DNA of 64,000 nucleotides from CBDCMJ01 sp965218875 (GCA_965218875.1 OZ244707.1:310001-374000), one strand, 5' to 3'; shown: positions 25,046-34,274, counted from the stretch's first letter. Translations and numbers: made by a program. The notes: generated from the letters alone by a model not told the origin.

Positions 25046-25202
25046 AATTGAGCTTGTCTCAAAAGTATTTGACATGACGAATGTCGTTCTCAGGATAGCT
25101 CCTGCTTGCTGAATGGAGCTGACTGGCAACATAATCCCATATCCAAGTCCACCCAAGATCCGAATGTCGTTATTGTCTTAGACTTCTGAGACAAGCTCAA
25201 TT
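25046..25202. mobile_element. 157-bp MITE-like element with long inverted ends
   Basis: The ends are near-perfect inverted repeats of about 21 bases (AATTGAGCTTGTCTCAAAAG at the left; its complement with one mismatch at 25182-25202). The interior is non-coding and holds two copies of GAATGTCGTT (from about 25079 and 25162). This structure fits a non-autonomous transposable element or a large hairpin. It is unrelated to the 180-bp MITE. Confidence 0.6.
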
Positions 25203-25208
25203 CAGTCT

Positions 25209-25258
25209 TACTAGGCCCACCTAACTGGACAAAATCAAGAACCTTTTTGTTGAGGTTC
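25209..25258. repeat. solo IS terminus related to 40699-40733 and 44772-44808
   Basis: GGCCCACCTAACTGGACAAA followed by ATCAAGAACC is the reverse complement of the outer end of the dispersed repeats at 40567-40735 and 44646-44812. It probably marks the excision or decay of a transposon. Confidence 0.5.
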
Positions 25259-25311
25259 ACTTTAGCGGTGTAATCGGCTTAAGGACTAAATTGCTCAACA
25301 GGCGATGCGTT

Positions 25312-28071
25312 ATGAGATCTAGGAAAGTCCTGATCATTGCGGCGGTTCTCGTCCTGGTTGTCGGTACGGCCGTGGGCGTCGGAGTTTACTTCATCATCCA
25401 AATGCAATCTCTGTCGCACCCGCCTGAAGACACCGCCAAGTTTTTGCCCAGTGAAACCTCCTTTTACTTTTCCATGAACCTGCGTCCCGGGGCAGGGCAG
25501 CTAATGAAGGCCAGGGACATCGTAGACCTGTTCAAGGAAAATCCCAAGTTCGGAGAGAAGCTGGACGGGGTGTACGAGGACATCGAGGAGGAGACGGGAA
25601 TCAACGTGGAGGAGGACCTGTTTCCATGGTTGGGTCCCGAAATCGCCGTTGCAGTTCCCACCTTCGAGGGGATCGACGAAGCGCCCGAATTTGTGGCGTT
25701 CATCGGCGCCACCGACACGGCTGCGGCTGAATCCTTCCTGCGCAAGCTGATAGCCTTTGGCGAAGAAACCACCGCAATAGAGTACGAAGAAGGAGTCACC
25801 CGCGGCCACCTCACCTTCGTATTTGACCCGTCCGATGACTTCAACACGCACATCGCCCTTACGGACGACTACATAGTCATTGCCACTGGAGCCGAGATGC
25901 TGGAATCGACCTTGGACAGGATGGATTCCGGTCAGGACCGGCCTTCGTTGTTTGATAACCCGGGATTTCAGGAGGCCCGGGAAGCTGCCGAGAGTCCCCG
26001 CTTCGGCCTCATGTACGTTGACGCCGCCGGGATCATCGACCGGTTGGAAGAGGGCTTTGACGAAGAGGTGGTAGACAGCCTGGAAGACTTCAGCGATCAG
26101 TTGCCCGACTTCATCGTGGCCTCTTCGTCCTTCATCGACGAGGGGATACTCGTTTCGACCTCTTTCGACTACCCAATCCAGGACCAGCTCTTTGTTCCCG
26201 CGGTTGCCAACTCCGTGGGGTCGGCTGGACGGGCGCCTGCGGACACCGTTGCGCTGCTGTCCTTTGTTGGGGTGCAAGAAGCGTGGGAGAGGGTCAGGGA
26301 TGAGGTCGGCGACCTCCCGGACATTGATCTCGACGAGGTGTTTGACGAAATCGAAACCGAAATCGGGGTCGACGTAGACCAGGACATCTTCGGTTGGATG
26401 ACGGGGGAGTTGGCATTCGCCATGCTTCTTCCAGAAGGCGTCTCCTTCAGCACCGATGAGATTCACGCGAACGTTTACGTGGAGTCCGACGACAGGGCCA
26501 AGGCCCTTTCCAGCCTGGAGAAAATCCAGGCAGCCCTGGAAGATGGCGGCGTCGAGTTTCAAGTTGTCGACATGGAGGGAACCGATGCTGTTGTCGTGGA
26601 CCTGGGCGACGAGGAAGGGCTGCCCAACCTTACACCCGGATATGTCGTACTGGAGGACTATGTAGTCATCGGGACGACCTTGGTGTCCTTGCAGCAAGCT
26701 ATCGAAGCGGAAAGAGGGGATATACCGTCATTGCGGGAGACCTCAGCCTTCAGCCGTCCCCTGGCGGCGGCGGGAAACTCAACCGATCTCATGATATACG
26801 GCGACATACGGCGAATCGTAAAAGAAGTGCTTGACCAGCTGGACGAAACGGATTTGGAACAGTATGGGGACACGGCTGATCCCTTTGTGGAGCCTCTTGA
26901 AGCCTTCCTCCTCGGGGTTGAAGTTGAGGAGGACCTTGTCACCTTCAGCATGGTGGTCACCTTCGCAGCGCAGGCGGACGCGCCGACCACGGAACGCACA
27001 GCTGCTTTGACCTCAAGACCTACGGCGACTCCCATCCCAGCACCTACTGAAGAGGTTCAAGCCTCTGCTCCCTCGGAGGCGATTGTGGCACCTACCATGG
27101 TAATTCCCACCATAGAACCAACGGTGATGGTCCCCGTCGCAGCGCCTAGGGTGGAGGTCGCAGTCGCGGCTGAACCCCTGCGGCCAGCACCCGCGACTAC
27201 ACCGCCCAGTTACGATCCAGATAGGGATGTGCTGGTCGCCCTCTACAATGCCACGGGCGGCGTGAACTGGAGCAACGACACGAACTGGCTGAGCGACGCT
27301 CCCCTCCAGGAATGGCACGGCGTTACTACTGATGCCAACGGACGGGTCACCAGACTGGTTCTCCGCAGCAACCAGTTGAGCGGTGAAATACCGCCGGAGC
27401 TGGGCGGCCTCTCCGACCTGACACATCTTTCCATCTGGGGTAACCAGTTGACAGGGGAGCTTCCTCAGAGTTTGACTGCGCTGACCGCCCTGGAGGTGTT
27501 GGTGTTCTTCAATAATCCCGGGCTCTGCGCGTCAGTTGGTTACGCTTTCCAGACGTGGCTCAACAGCATAGTCAGCACTTATGGCAGCAGCTGTGCATCA
27601 GCGGATTCGCCGGAGGACCGGGCCGTGCTTGCAGAGCTTTACCGGACCATGGAGGGCGAGGACTGGAGGAACGACGTCAACTGGTTGAGCACCCAGCCAC
27701 TCAGGGAATGGCACGGCGTTACCACTGATGCTGACGGGCGCGTCACCGGATTGTTTCTGTTCAGCAACGAGCTTAGCGGTGAGATCCCGCCGGCAGTGGG
27801 CAACCTCACTATCCTGTATACGCTGGACCTCTCCGATAATCGGCTTAGCGGTGAGATCCCGCCGGAACTGGGTAGCCTTTCTAACCTGCAAGTGCTGATC
27901 CTCCGGGAAAACCGGTTGAGCGGTGAGATCCCACCGGACCTGCGCAGCCTTTCCAACCTGCAGGTGCTGATCCTCCGGGAAAACCGGTTGAACGGGTGCA
28001 TTCCCGAAGGACTACGAGAGGTAACGCAAAATGACCTTGCCGAGCTGGGGCTGCCCGACTGCGGCATGTAG
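25312..28071 (+). CDS. membrane-anchored DUF3352 / leucine-rich-repeat protein
   Basis: The ATG at 25312 gives MRSRK and one N-terminal membrane segment (VLIIAAVLVLVVGTAVGVGVYFII), better than a TTG seven codons upstream; length 919 residues. Residues about 35-560 form a DUF3352-type region with internally repeated units (FYFSMNLRPG; LFPWLGPEIAVAVPTF; later DIFGWMTGELAFAMLLP). A Pro/Thr/Val/Ala-rich linker (about 565-630) leads to leucine-rich repeats of the plant/SDS22-like GEIPPELGxLxxLxxL type, each set opened by LVALYNATGGVNWSNDTNWL. Repeats of identical DNA (CGGTTGAGCGGTGAGATCCC class) at 27770-28000 show recent expansion. It is probably an extracytoplasmic binding or adhesion protein. 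The LRR module is shared with 41068-43302. Confidence 0.85.
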   Translation: MRSRKVLIIAAVLVLVVGTAVGVGVYFIIQMQSLSHPPEDTAKFLPSETSFYFSMNLRPGAGQLMKARDIVDLFKENPKFGEKLDGVYEDIEEETGINVEEDLFPWLGPEIAVAVPTFEGIDEAPEFVAFIGATDTAAAESFLRKLIAFGEETTAIEYEEGVTRGHLTFVFDPSDDFNTHIALTDDYIVIATGAEMLESTLDRMDSGQDRPSLFDNPGFQEAREAAESPRFGLMYVDAAGIIDRLEEGFDEEVVDSLEDFSDQLPDFIVASSSFIDEGILVSTSFDYPIQDQLFVPAVANSVGSAGRAPADTVALLSFVGVQEAWERVRDEVGDLPDIDLDEVFDEIETEIGVDVDQDIFGWMTGELAFAMLLPEGVSFSTDEIHANVYVESDDRAKALSSLEKIQAALEDGGVEFQVVDMEGTDAVVVDLGDEEGLPNLTPGYVVLEDYVVIGTTLVSLQQAIEAERGDIPSLRETSAFSRPLAAAGNSTDLMIYGDIRRIVKEVLDQLDETDLEQYGDTADPFVEPLEAFLLGVEVEEDLVTFSMVVTFAAQADAPTTERTAALTSRPTATPIPAPTEEVQASAPSEAIVAPTMVIPTIEPTVMVPVAAPRVEVAVAAEPLRPAPATTPPSYDPDRDVLVALYNATGGVNWSNDTNWLSDAPLQEWHGVTTDANGRVTRLVLRSNQLSGEIPPELGGLSDLTHLSIWGNQLTGELPQSLTALTALEVLVFFNNPGLCASVGYAFQTWLNSIVSTYGSSCASADSPEDRAVLAELYRTMEGEDWRNDVNWLSTQPLREWHGVTTDADGRVTGLFLFSNELSGEIPPAVGNLTILYTLDLSDNRLSGEIPPELGSLSNLQVLILRENRLSGEIPPDLRSLSNLQVLILRENRLNGCIPEGLREVTQNDLAELGLPDCGM

Positions 28072-28104
28072 ACCCAAGCGCCTACGGCAACCCCCCCTCA
28101 GATT

Positions 28105-28250
28105 GAGGGTGAAGGAATCGCTCACCGGCGCCGGCGAGACCCATGGGCCCTTGGCCTCCGGGCCAAGCACAAGACCATGGACGAGATCGACGCCTCGGGT
28201 GGCATCAACGGACGCGTGCTGGAGTTCGTAGTATGGGGTGAATCGACAAT
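28105..28250 (+). pseudogene. LivK-like periplasmic binding protein fragment
   Basis: In two adjoining frames the DNA reads ESLTGAGETHGPLASG, then RAKHKTMDEIDASGGINGRV and LEFVV. This is the N-terminal signature of branched-chain amino-acid ABC substrate-binding proteins (TGxxAxxG...AxDEINAxGGINGRxLELVV). It has no start, is frameshifted near 28155 and ends at the repeat region. Relic only. Confidence 0.45.
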
Positions 28251-28260
28251 TGCCAGTATT

Positions 28261-28365
28261 CAGCAGGGTTACGCCCGATTTCTGGCCGTGCAGAGGGGAC
28301 TAACAGATCTTGTTAGTCGATAGCAGAGTTATGCCCGTATCCGGCCCGTGCAGAGGGGACTAACC
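28261..28365. repeat. pair of 45-bp direct repeats, period 60
   Basis: 28261-28305 and 28321-28365 share most positions, including GTGCAGAGGGGACTAAC at their ends and CAGxGTTAxGCCCG at their starts; a short inverted pair (GTTAGTC/GACTAAC) lies between. They sit upstream of an IS110-type transposase fragment, so they may be part of its non-coding left end, where bridge RNAs are encoded in this family. Confidence 0.5.
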
Positions 28366-28583
28366 GGTGAGTCCGCCCCAGAATGTATGCTCATAGTGAG
28401 GCGTGTCGTTTGGACCAAGGCCGGATGGACACTGGTGCGTATTGCCCGGTCGGTAGCATGGTCCGGGAGACTTGCGACTGCATCATTGGTGACACCCCGG
28501 CCGGGGCGATCCGGTTGGGGAGATTGTCTACAGTCCGCGACTCCCTCCGGCGATACGCCTACACGGTAATCGCGGAGGCGGTG

Positions 28584-28895
28584 ATGAGCACACGCAAGAG
28601 CAGCGCAAAACCGGCGGAGCTGTCCCAGTTGAACATGAGTGCGGCGGGTATCGACGTGGGGGCCACCAGCCATTTCGTCGCGGTTCCTGCCGACCGGGCG
28701 GAGCAGCCGGTGCAGGAGTTTGAGGCCTTCACGGCGGACCTGTACCGCCTGGCCCACCGGCTGACAGAGTGCGGTGTGCAGACCGTGGCCATGGAGTCCA
28801 CGGGGGTGTACTGGATACCCCTGTTCGAGGTGCTGGAGGAGCGGGGTTTCCAGGTGATGCTGGTAGACTGTCAAGGGCGGAGGGAAGTTGGGCCG
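28584..28895 (+). pseudogene. IS110-family transposase, N-terminal fragment (different element)
   Basis: It encodes the RuvC-like N-terminal part only: SAAGIDVGATSHFVAVPADR (first catalytic Asp) and VAMESTGVYWIPLFEVLEER (catalytic Glu), then VMLVD, after which similarity ends near 28880. This copy is a different IS110 subgroup from 35319-36395. Truncated by whatever brought in the ISNCY end at 28933. Confidence 0.8.
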
Positions 28896-29050
28896 CTGGG
28901 GTGTCGACGCTCGGCGATTATGTCCGCTTAAGTGTCAAGGGAAAATGTCCTCCGAGTAGATTGCCATGCTAGTACCGCGTCCGGCTGTTTTTGACGAATA
29001 TAAGAATTGGTATAATGGAGGCATTCTTTGGTTGTGGAGAGGTGTAGGGA

Positions 29051-30191
29051 ATGCCGGCCAAGCTATATCGAGTGAACTTGACCGAAGCTGAGCGGGAACA
29101 TTTGTTGGGTATCACCCGGCGGGGGCAATCCTCGGGGCGTAAAGTGAAACGGTCCCTGATTTTGTGTAAAGCCGATGAAGGTCTTACCGACCAACAGGTG
29201 GCGAAAGCTCTGCTGGTGGGCCCCGCCACGGTCGGCCGGGTGCGGCAGCGCTTCGTAGAAGGCGGGTTGGAGCGCGCCCTAGATGACCTGCCGCGCCCGG
29301 GGCAACGGCGCAAACTTGATGGAAGGCAAGAAGCCCACTTGGTGGCCGTGGCCTGCAGCGCGGCCCCGGAAGGGCACACCAGATGGACGCTGCGATTGCT
29401 CGCCGACGAGGCAGTGAAGCTGGAATTGACCGAATCTATCTCCAGGGAGACGGTCAGACAGGTGCTGAAAAAAACGAACTCAAGCCGTGGCGGAAGAAGG
29501 AGTGGTGCATCCCCAAGGTGAGCGCCGAGTTCGTAGCCTGCATGGAGGACGTGCTGGACCTCTACGCCGAACCCTATGACCCCAAGCGGCCCGTAGTCTG
29601 TTTCGACGAGACCTCCAAGCAGTTGGTGGCCGAGAAGCGGGCTCCCATCCCGGCCAGGGCGGGACGGCGGGAGCGGTTTGATTATGAGTACCAGCGCAAC
29701 GGGACCCGGAACTTGTTCATGACTTGCGAGCCACTGGCGGGCTGGAGGCACGTGGCAGTGACCGGGCGTCGGACCATGGAAGACTTCGCCCATCAGATGC
29801 GCTGGTTGTCGGATGCCGCCTACCCTGAGGTAGAGAAAGTCCGGGTGGTGCTCGATAACCTGAACACTCATAGACCCGCCTCCCTGTACGAGGCCTTCGA
29901 GCCGAAAGAGGCCAGACGGGTGATCCAACGGCTGGAGTTTCATTATACTCCCAAGCATGGAAGCTGGCTCAATCCTGTCCTGAGCCTGCCGAAGGGATGG
30001 CAGAGATTGAGTTCAGCGTCTTCAGCAACCAATGTTTGAATCGCCGGATTGAAGATGAGGTGTCCTTAAAACGCGAGATCGCCGCATTGGAGACCGAACG
30101 AAATCAAGCTGGGGCAACTATCGAGTCGCGGTTCACTACCACCGACGCCCGGCACAAGCTCCAGCATATCTATCCATCGGTTTTAGACTGA
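29051..30191 (+). pseudogene. IS630 transposase, frameshift signal plus disruptive 23-base insertion
   Basis: The first frame (29051-29521) holds the N-terminal helix-turn-helix (RVNLTEAEREHLLGITRRGQ, LTDQQVAKALLVGPATVGRV). At seven consecutive A residues (29468-29474) a -1 shift continues into KKNELKPWRKKEWCIPKVSA and the DDE core: VVCFDETSKQL (first Asp) and VVLDNLNTH (second Asp). The A7 run resembles programmed -1 slippery sites known in IS elements. At 29974-29996 a 23-base palindromic repeat splits TPKHGSWLN from MAEIEFSVFSNQCL, which carries the catalytic Glu, and shifts the frame. The insertion inactivates this copy regardless of the A7 shift. The remaining C-terminus runs to the TGA at 30189-30191. 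Confidence 0.88.
29974..29996. repeat. 23-base palindromic mini-repeat inserted in the IS630 transposase
   Basis: CCTGTCCTGAGCCTGCCGAA plus GGG lies exactly between the AAT of SWLN and the ATG of MAEIEF. The 15-mer TGAGCCTGCCGAAGG recurs as its complement at 63986-64000. The size is not a multiple of three, so it breaks the gene. Confidence 0.8.
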
Positions 30192-30198
30192 CGCGGTA

Positions 30199-31719
30199 CT
30201 AGCAGGCTGGGGTATTTCTGACGTTGCGCGGGCGAGCCATGGGCGGGCTTTCGGCATTCATGCACTTCTTGACGGTGTCTCTGTGTATGCCCACTTCCCG
30301 GGCGATCCCACGGATGGACAGCCCCTTGCGCTTCGCCTTCTGCACCGCCTTCCATCTCGCCGTCTGAAGCGGGGTGGGCTTTCTGGGTCGCGTAGTCACG
30401 GGTTTGCGAACTCTTGCAGCGCCGTTGCGGTCGGCATCGTCGCGTAGTCTGTCCGCTTCGAGCATTGTGCCCATTGACTCCACATCGTCCTCCGGCCTCC
30501 TGATGACACCGTTGGTGTAGCGGCTGGGAACAGTCGTGTGTACAGTCCGTGTGCCGAAGTTGCGCAGGATACCTGGTCGCGGAGGCGCTTCCTGGGAGGC
30601 GACGATACGCCCTTCGTGTTGCACTGCCAGTCGTCCGTCCAGTGCTTCGAGCACTTCGACCGCCGAACCGGCAAAGCTCGGTCGAGCCTGATCGGGAAGC
30701 AACTGCAGGGTGCGCCAGCGGTATTTCACAGTGTTGTCCCGTCCAACCCTGCGCCTGTACTTCAGGCATAGGACTGTGTCTAGGCACAGCTCCGGGTCAG
30801 GGACCCGATATGCGGTGTCCGTGCATTCAGACGGCACACCAAAACGTTCATTGAAGCGGGGAAGGAAGTCGTTGAGCACGAGGTTGGCGTCATCGATGGT
30901 GGTCGAGCCTGCGAGCCTCAGCTCCGTGACCAGCCTGTCCTGAAGTGTGCCCGCGGTGCGTTCCACGCGGCCTTTGGCCTGCGGCGACCGCGCGAATATC
31001 AGCTGTACGCCGATCTCACCCATCGCGCGCGAGAACTGCGTGGGGGCGGAGGCGGTCTCTGACGGCGGCGTGTGCTTGAAGACACCGTGGCGGTCTGAAT
31101 AGAGTGCGAGAGGTATGCCGTAGCTCCGTATCAGATCCCGCATCAGAAGTAAGTAGCTGCGGGTGTTCTCCAACTCGCAGAACAGGGCGTTGACGACACA
31201 GCCAGTAGCGTCGTCGACCGCCAGTAGCAAAGTGAACCGGGGGCCATCTTCTCCCAGCCATCTGTGGTAGCTGCCATCTATCTGTACCAGCATCCCCTCG
31301 CGGGGCATCCGCTGCCGTCGAACACGATGCTTCGGAGGCCTGCGCCGGCGAGGGCTGCTCACACCGGCGTCGCCCAGTATCTTGCGCAATGTGTCACGTC
31401 CGATGTCTATGCCCTCTCGCTCCCTCAGCAGCTCGCTCAGGTGCGTGTGGTTGACTCCCGCGTATCGGGTCCGCGCCAGGACCACCGCGTCAGTCGCCAA
31501 CGGGTCCGGTGTAGCGTTGGCCGGTCTGCGACCTCGATTGCCGTGAGCTAGTGCGGCCGCGCCGTCCCTTCTGTAGGCCGCCAGTAGTCGCCTGGTGTGG
31601 CGCGGGCTCACTCCCATCAATGTCGCTGCCTGCTCCGTGGTCATATGGTCCGCCATCAAACTGTTGAGAACCTGAAGCCTTGTCTGCTCTTTCTGCGTCA
31701 ATGTCACATGTTCCTTCAT
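30199..31719 (-). CDS. ISNCY-type transposase with rve integrase core
   Basis: The 506-residue transposase has an N-terminal helix-turn-helix (MTTEQAATLMGVSPRHTRRLLAAYRR), the integrase core with LVQIDGSYHRWLG (Asp), LYSDRHGVFK (Asp) and RSPQAKGRVERTAGTLQDRL (Glu), and a basic C-terminal helix-turn-helix (GLSIRGIAREVGIHRDTVKKCM). The ATG at 31719 lies within 20 bases of the element end. The frame is intact; its TAG is now shared with the IS630 end (last base from the insertion). Similar to ISNCY transposases that resemble Mu-type rve proteins. Confidence 0.88.
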   Translation of the reverse strand: MKEHVTLTQKEQTRLQVLNSLMADHMTTEQAATLMGVSPRHTRRLLAAYRRDGAAALAHGNRGRRPANATPDPLATDAVVLARTRYAGVNHTHLSELLREREGIDIGRDTLRKILGDAGVSSPRRRRPPKHRVRRQRMPREGMLVQIDGSYHRWLGEDGPRFTLLLAVDDATGCVVNALFCELENTRSYLLLMRDLIRSYGIPLALYSDRHGVFKHTPPSETASAPTQFSRAMGEIGVQLIFARSPQAKGRVERTAGTLQDRLVTELRLAGSTTIDDANLVLNDFLPRFNERFGVPSECTDTAYRVPDPELCLDTVLCLKYRRRVGRDNTVKYRWRTLQLLPDQARPSFAGSAVEVLEALDGRLAVQHEGRIVASQEAPPRPGILRNFGTRTVHTTVPSRYTNGVIRRPEDDVESMGTMLEADRLRDDADRNGAARVRKPVTTRPRKPTPLQTARWKAVQKAKRKGLSIRGIAREVGIHRDTVKKCMNAESPPMARPRNVRNTPAC

Positions 31720-31891
31720 GCGGACATTTTCGCTTGACAGTTAGCGGGGACGTTTTCGCTGGACAACAACAGCTGGGGCGGAGTAAAACTGTACCACTCG
31801 GCGTAAATGGCCAGCAAAAATGTCCACACTAATTCTTCATGGGAAATGTCCCACCGTTGGCGGTGAAAGGGGGGAGCCGTTCTGGTACGAG

Positions 31892-32674
31892 CTAGACGTC
31901 GTCTGAGGAGCCTGGAGACTGGGAAGCAGCGCTCTCCCGGCTGTGCCGGAGGCGGTAGCTGTCGCCGTTCATCTCGAGGATGTGCACGTGGTGGGTGAGA
32001 CGGTCCAGCAGCGCCCCGGTGAGGCGTTCCGAGCCGAAGACCTCGGTCCATTCGTCAAAGGGGAGGTTGGTAGTCGCCAGGATGGAGCCTCGCTCGTAGC
32101 GCTGGCTGAAGACCTCGAAGAGCAACTCCGCGCCGGTCTTGGAGAGGGGCACGAAGCCCAGCTCGTCGATGATCAGCAGATTCAGCCGCGACAGCTGTCT
32201 TTGCAGGCTGAGGAGCCGTCTCTCGTCCCGGGCCTCCATCAGCTCGTGCACCAGTCCGGCGGCGGTGGTGAAGCCCACGGACACCCCGCGCTGGCAGGCG
32301 GCCAGGCCCAACCCCAAGGCCACGTGGGTCTTGCCGGCGCCGCTATTGCCTACGGCGATGACGTTCTCCCGGCGCTGGATGTACTCACCTCGGGCCAGCT
32401 CCAGCACCAGGGTCTTGTTCACCGAGGGGATCGCCGGGAAGTCGAAGGTGTCAAGGCTCTTGACTGCGGGGAAGCGGGCGGCCCGGACCCGGCGCTCCAC
32501 CATGCGCCGGTTGCGGTCGATGAGCTCCAGTTCGGCCAGCCTGAGCAGATATTCGGAGTGGTCCACACCCTCGGCGGCGCACTGGGCGGCTGTCTTCCCG
32601 TACTCCCTGAGGAAGCTGGGCAGCTTCAGTTCCTTCAGGTGGTGTTCCAAGAGCAGGGTGGACCTCTGGCTCAC
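31892..32674 (-). CDS. istB: IS21 helper ATPase IstB, copy 2
   Basis: The 260-residue protein is nearly identical to copy 1, with the same Walker A GNSGAGKTHVALGLG and Walker B LLIIDELGFVPL. It differs in scattered residues and in the last about 15 (RHSRESAASQSPGSSDDV). It overlaps the istA end by four bases. Intact. Confidence 0.95.
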   Translation of the reverse strand: MSQRSTLLLEHHLKELKLPSFLREYGKTAAQCAAEGVDHSEYLLRLAELELIDRNRRMVERRVRAARFPAVKSLDTFDFPAIPSVNKTLVLELARGEYIQRRENVIAVGNSGAGKTHVALGLGLAACQRGVSVGFTTAAGLVHELMEARDERRLLSLQRQLSRLNLLIIDELGFVPLSKTGAELLFEVFSQRYERGSILATTNLPFDEWTEVFGSERLTGALLDRLTHHVHILEMNGDSYRLRHSRESAASQSPGSSDDV

Positions 32675-34159
32675 GGCGCCCTCCCCGTCAGCAGGCTCAT
32701 GTAATCGCCGGCGGAGGTGGCGCTGACCCTGACCCTGGGGAGATAGGGATACAGTTCCAGGTCCAGCCGGGGCGCCCGCCTCTCCAGCCGGCAGAGCGCC
32801 AAGTGCTTCACCGCGTCGAAGCTCAGCGCCCCCAGCCTGAGGGCGTCCCTGACGGCGATATGCACCTCCTGCTGGGAGAAGGTCTCCAGCAGCCGGAGCA
32901 CTTGGACGTACTCCCGCTTGCCCCGCCGGCCCATGCGGGCTTCCAGCAGGCGGCGCATGGCGCCGAACTCATGGGGCAATTCCCAGCCCTGCAGGGGGGC
33001 GGCCTGGTCCAGGGCTCCCGTCTTCTGCTCCAACAGCGGCAGGTAGTGGATGGGGTCGTAGACGAAGTCGTCCCTCTGGTAGGAGCGGGTATGCCCTGCG
33101 ATAACCTCTGACCCGCAGCTGATGACCACCTGGTCAACGTAGCCCCGCACCAGCACGTCCCGGTGCCCGTAGGCCACCGGGGCCGAGTAGTCATTGGTCC
33201 GGTACCGGACCAGGGATAGGGAACTCACCCGCCCCGCCTGCCGGTCGCAGGCGTCGTAGGGCCCTGGCGGCAGTGTGAGCAAGGCCTCCAGGTCCCGCTC
33301 CATGCGCTGGCCGATGGTCTCAGAGTGCCCCCGGAGCCTGGCGTCCATCCGCTCCAGGCAGCGCCGCTCCAGGTGGGCATTCAGGGCGTCGAAGCTATCG
33401 AAGGACGGGATGGGCACCAGGAAGTTGCGCCGGGCGTACCCCACCAAGCCCTCCACCTTGCCCTTGCCGGGACGCCCGAACCGGTCATCGAACAGGTGGT
33501 GGGACTGAAGCTCGGTGAAGGCCCGGGTGCGCTGGCGCCGGCCGTCTCTCAGGATCCTGGCCACCGCCAGCTTGGTGTTGTCGTACAGAATGGTCCGGGG
33601 CACTCCGCCCAGGAAGGGCGAAGGCCGAGACGTGGCCGTCCAGGAAAGCCTCGGTGGTCTCGGCCGGGTAGGCTTTGACGAAGCAGCCGTCGCTGTGGGG
33701 CAGGTCCATGACGAAATAGTGGGCCTTCTGCTCCACTCCGCCGATCACTGCCCGGGCTTCCCCGAAGTCGCACTGGGCGTGGCCCGGCGCATGGGACAGA
33801 GGGACGAACAGCTCCCGGGTCCGGAGGCGGCGTTCTCTTACGTAGTCCTTGACCGTGGTATATCCGCCGTCGAACCCGTACTCGTCCCTGAGCCGCTCGA
33901 AGATGCGCCTGGCCGTGTGACGCTGCTTCTTAGGGACCCGGTGGTCGTCTTCCAGGATGTGGTCGATGACGCCGGTGAAGGATTCTAGCTTGGGCCTCTT
34001 GGGCGGACTCTGCCGCCGGTAGCCCGGCGGCACGGAGTAGGCCAGCATCTTGCGCACTGTCTCCCGGTGCAGGCCGAACGTCCGCACCGCCTCCCGGATG
34101 CTCATCCTTTCCACCATCACCGCCCGTCGGACCCGCAGGTACACGTCCACCTTGTACAT
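32671..34159 (-). pseudogene. istA: IS21 transposase IstA, copy 2, one +1 frameshift
   Basis: The first frame starts at 34159 (MYKVDVYLRVRRAVMVERMS) and runs through the helix-turn-helix and AQCDFGEARAVIGGVEQKAH to about 33615. The remainder, from TILYDNTKLAVARIL to 32671, is in the +1 frame. The shift is at the same extra C (GCCCTTCCTGGG, complement of 33609-33620) as in copy 1. A four-residue deletion relative to copy 1 lies in the GKGNDKGKVEG segment. Either the family proliferated with a broken istA supplied in trans, or a +1 recoding event makes the full protein. Confidence 0.85.
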
Positions 34160-34274
34160 CCGTCACGCCGCCCATAGGCTCGACTTCAAACCTATGGATG
34201 GCGATAGGCGGTACAGTATTCAATCGCCGTTTTGTCGATGTCCAGCGAAAACGTCCTCGCTAACTGGCCGGCAT

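Larger units (their letters stand above)
28972..30199 (+). mobile_element. IS630-family element nested in ISNCY
   Basis: The inverted ends GTACCGCGTC and GACGCGGTAC are flanked on both sides by TA (28970-28971, 30200-30201), the IS630/Tc1-mariner target duplication. The target TA is that of the TAG stop codon of the ISNCY transposase; because the IS end begins with G the stop is preserved. Confidence 0.85.
28933..31739 (-). mobile_element. ISNCY/integrase-type element, interrupted by IS630
   Basis: The 18-bp inverted ends TGTCAAGGGAAAATGTCC (28933-28950) and the complement of the same with one mismatch (31722-31739) bracket a transposase gene on the minus strand. An IS630 (28972-30199) sits between the left end and the gene. 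Without it the element is about 1.6 kb. Confidence 0.75.
31738..34266 (-). mobile_element. IS21-family element, copy 2 (complete ends)
   Basis: The inverted terminal repeats of 28 bases (31738-31765 and 34239-34266), CAGTTAGCG at their outer side and GTTTTCGCTGGACA at the inner, differ at one position. It sits directly against the right end of ISNCY, and its other end cuts an IS1182 transposase. The genes are istA and istB on the minus strand. Confidence 0.9.

Noticed and set aside
24878..25156. 92-residue minus-strand frame upstream of the DUF3352-LRR gene
   Set aside because: It runs into the inverted-repeat element, has no family resemblance or ribosome site, and is probably chance.
28261..28365. 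CRISPR array
   Set aside because: There are only two imperfect 45-bp repeats with a 15-base spacer and no cas genes nearby.
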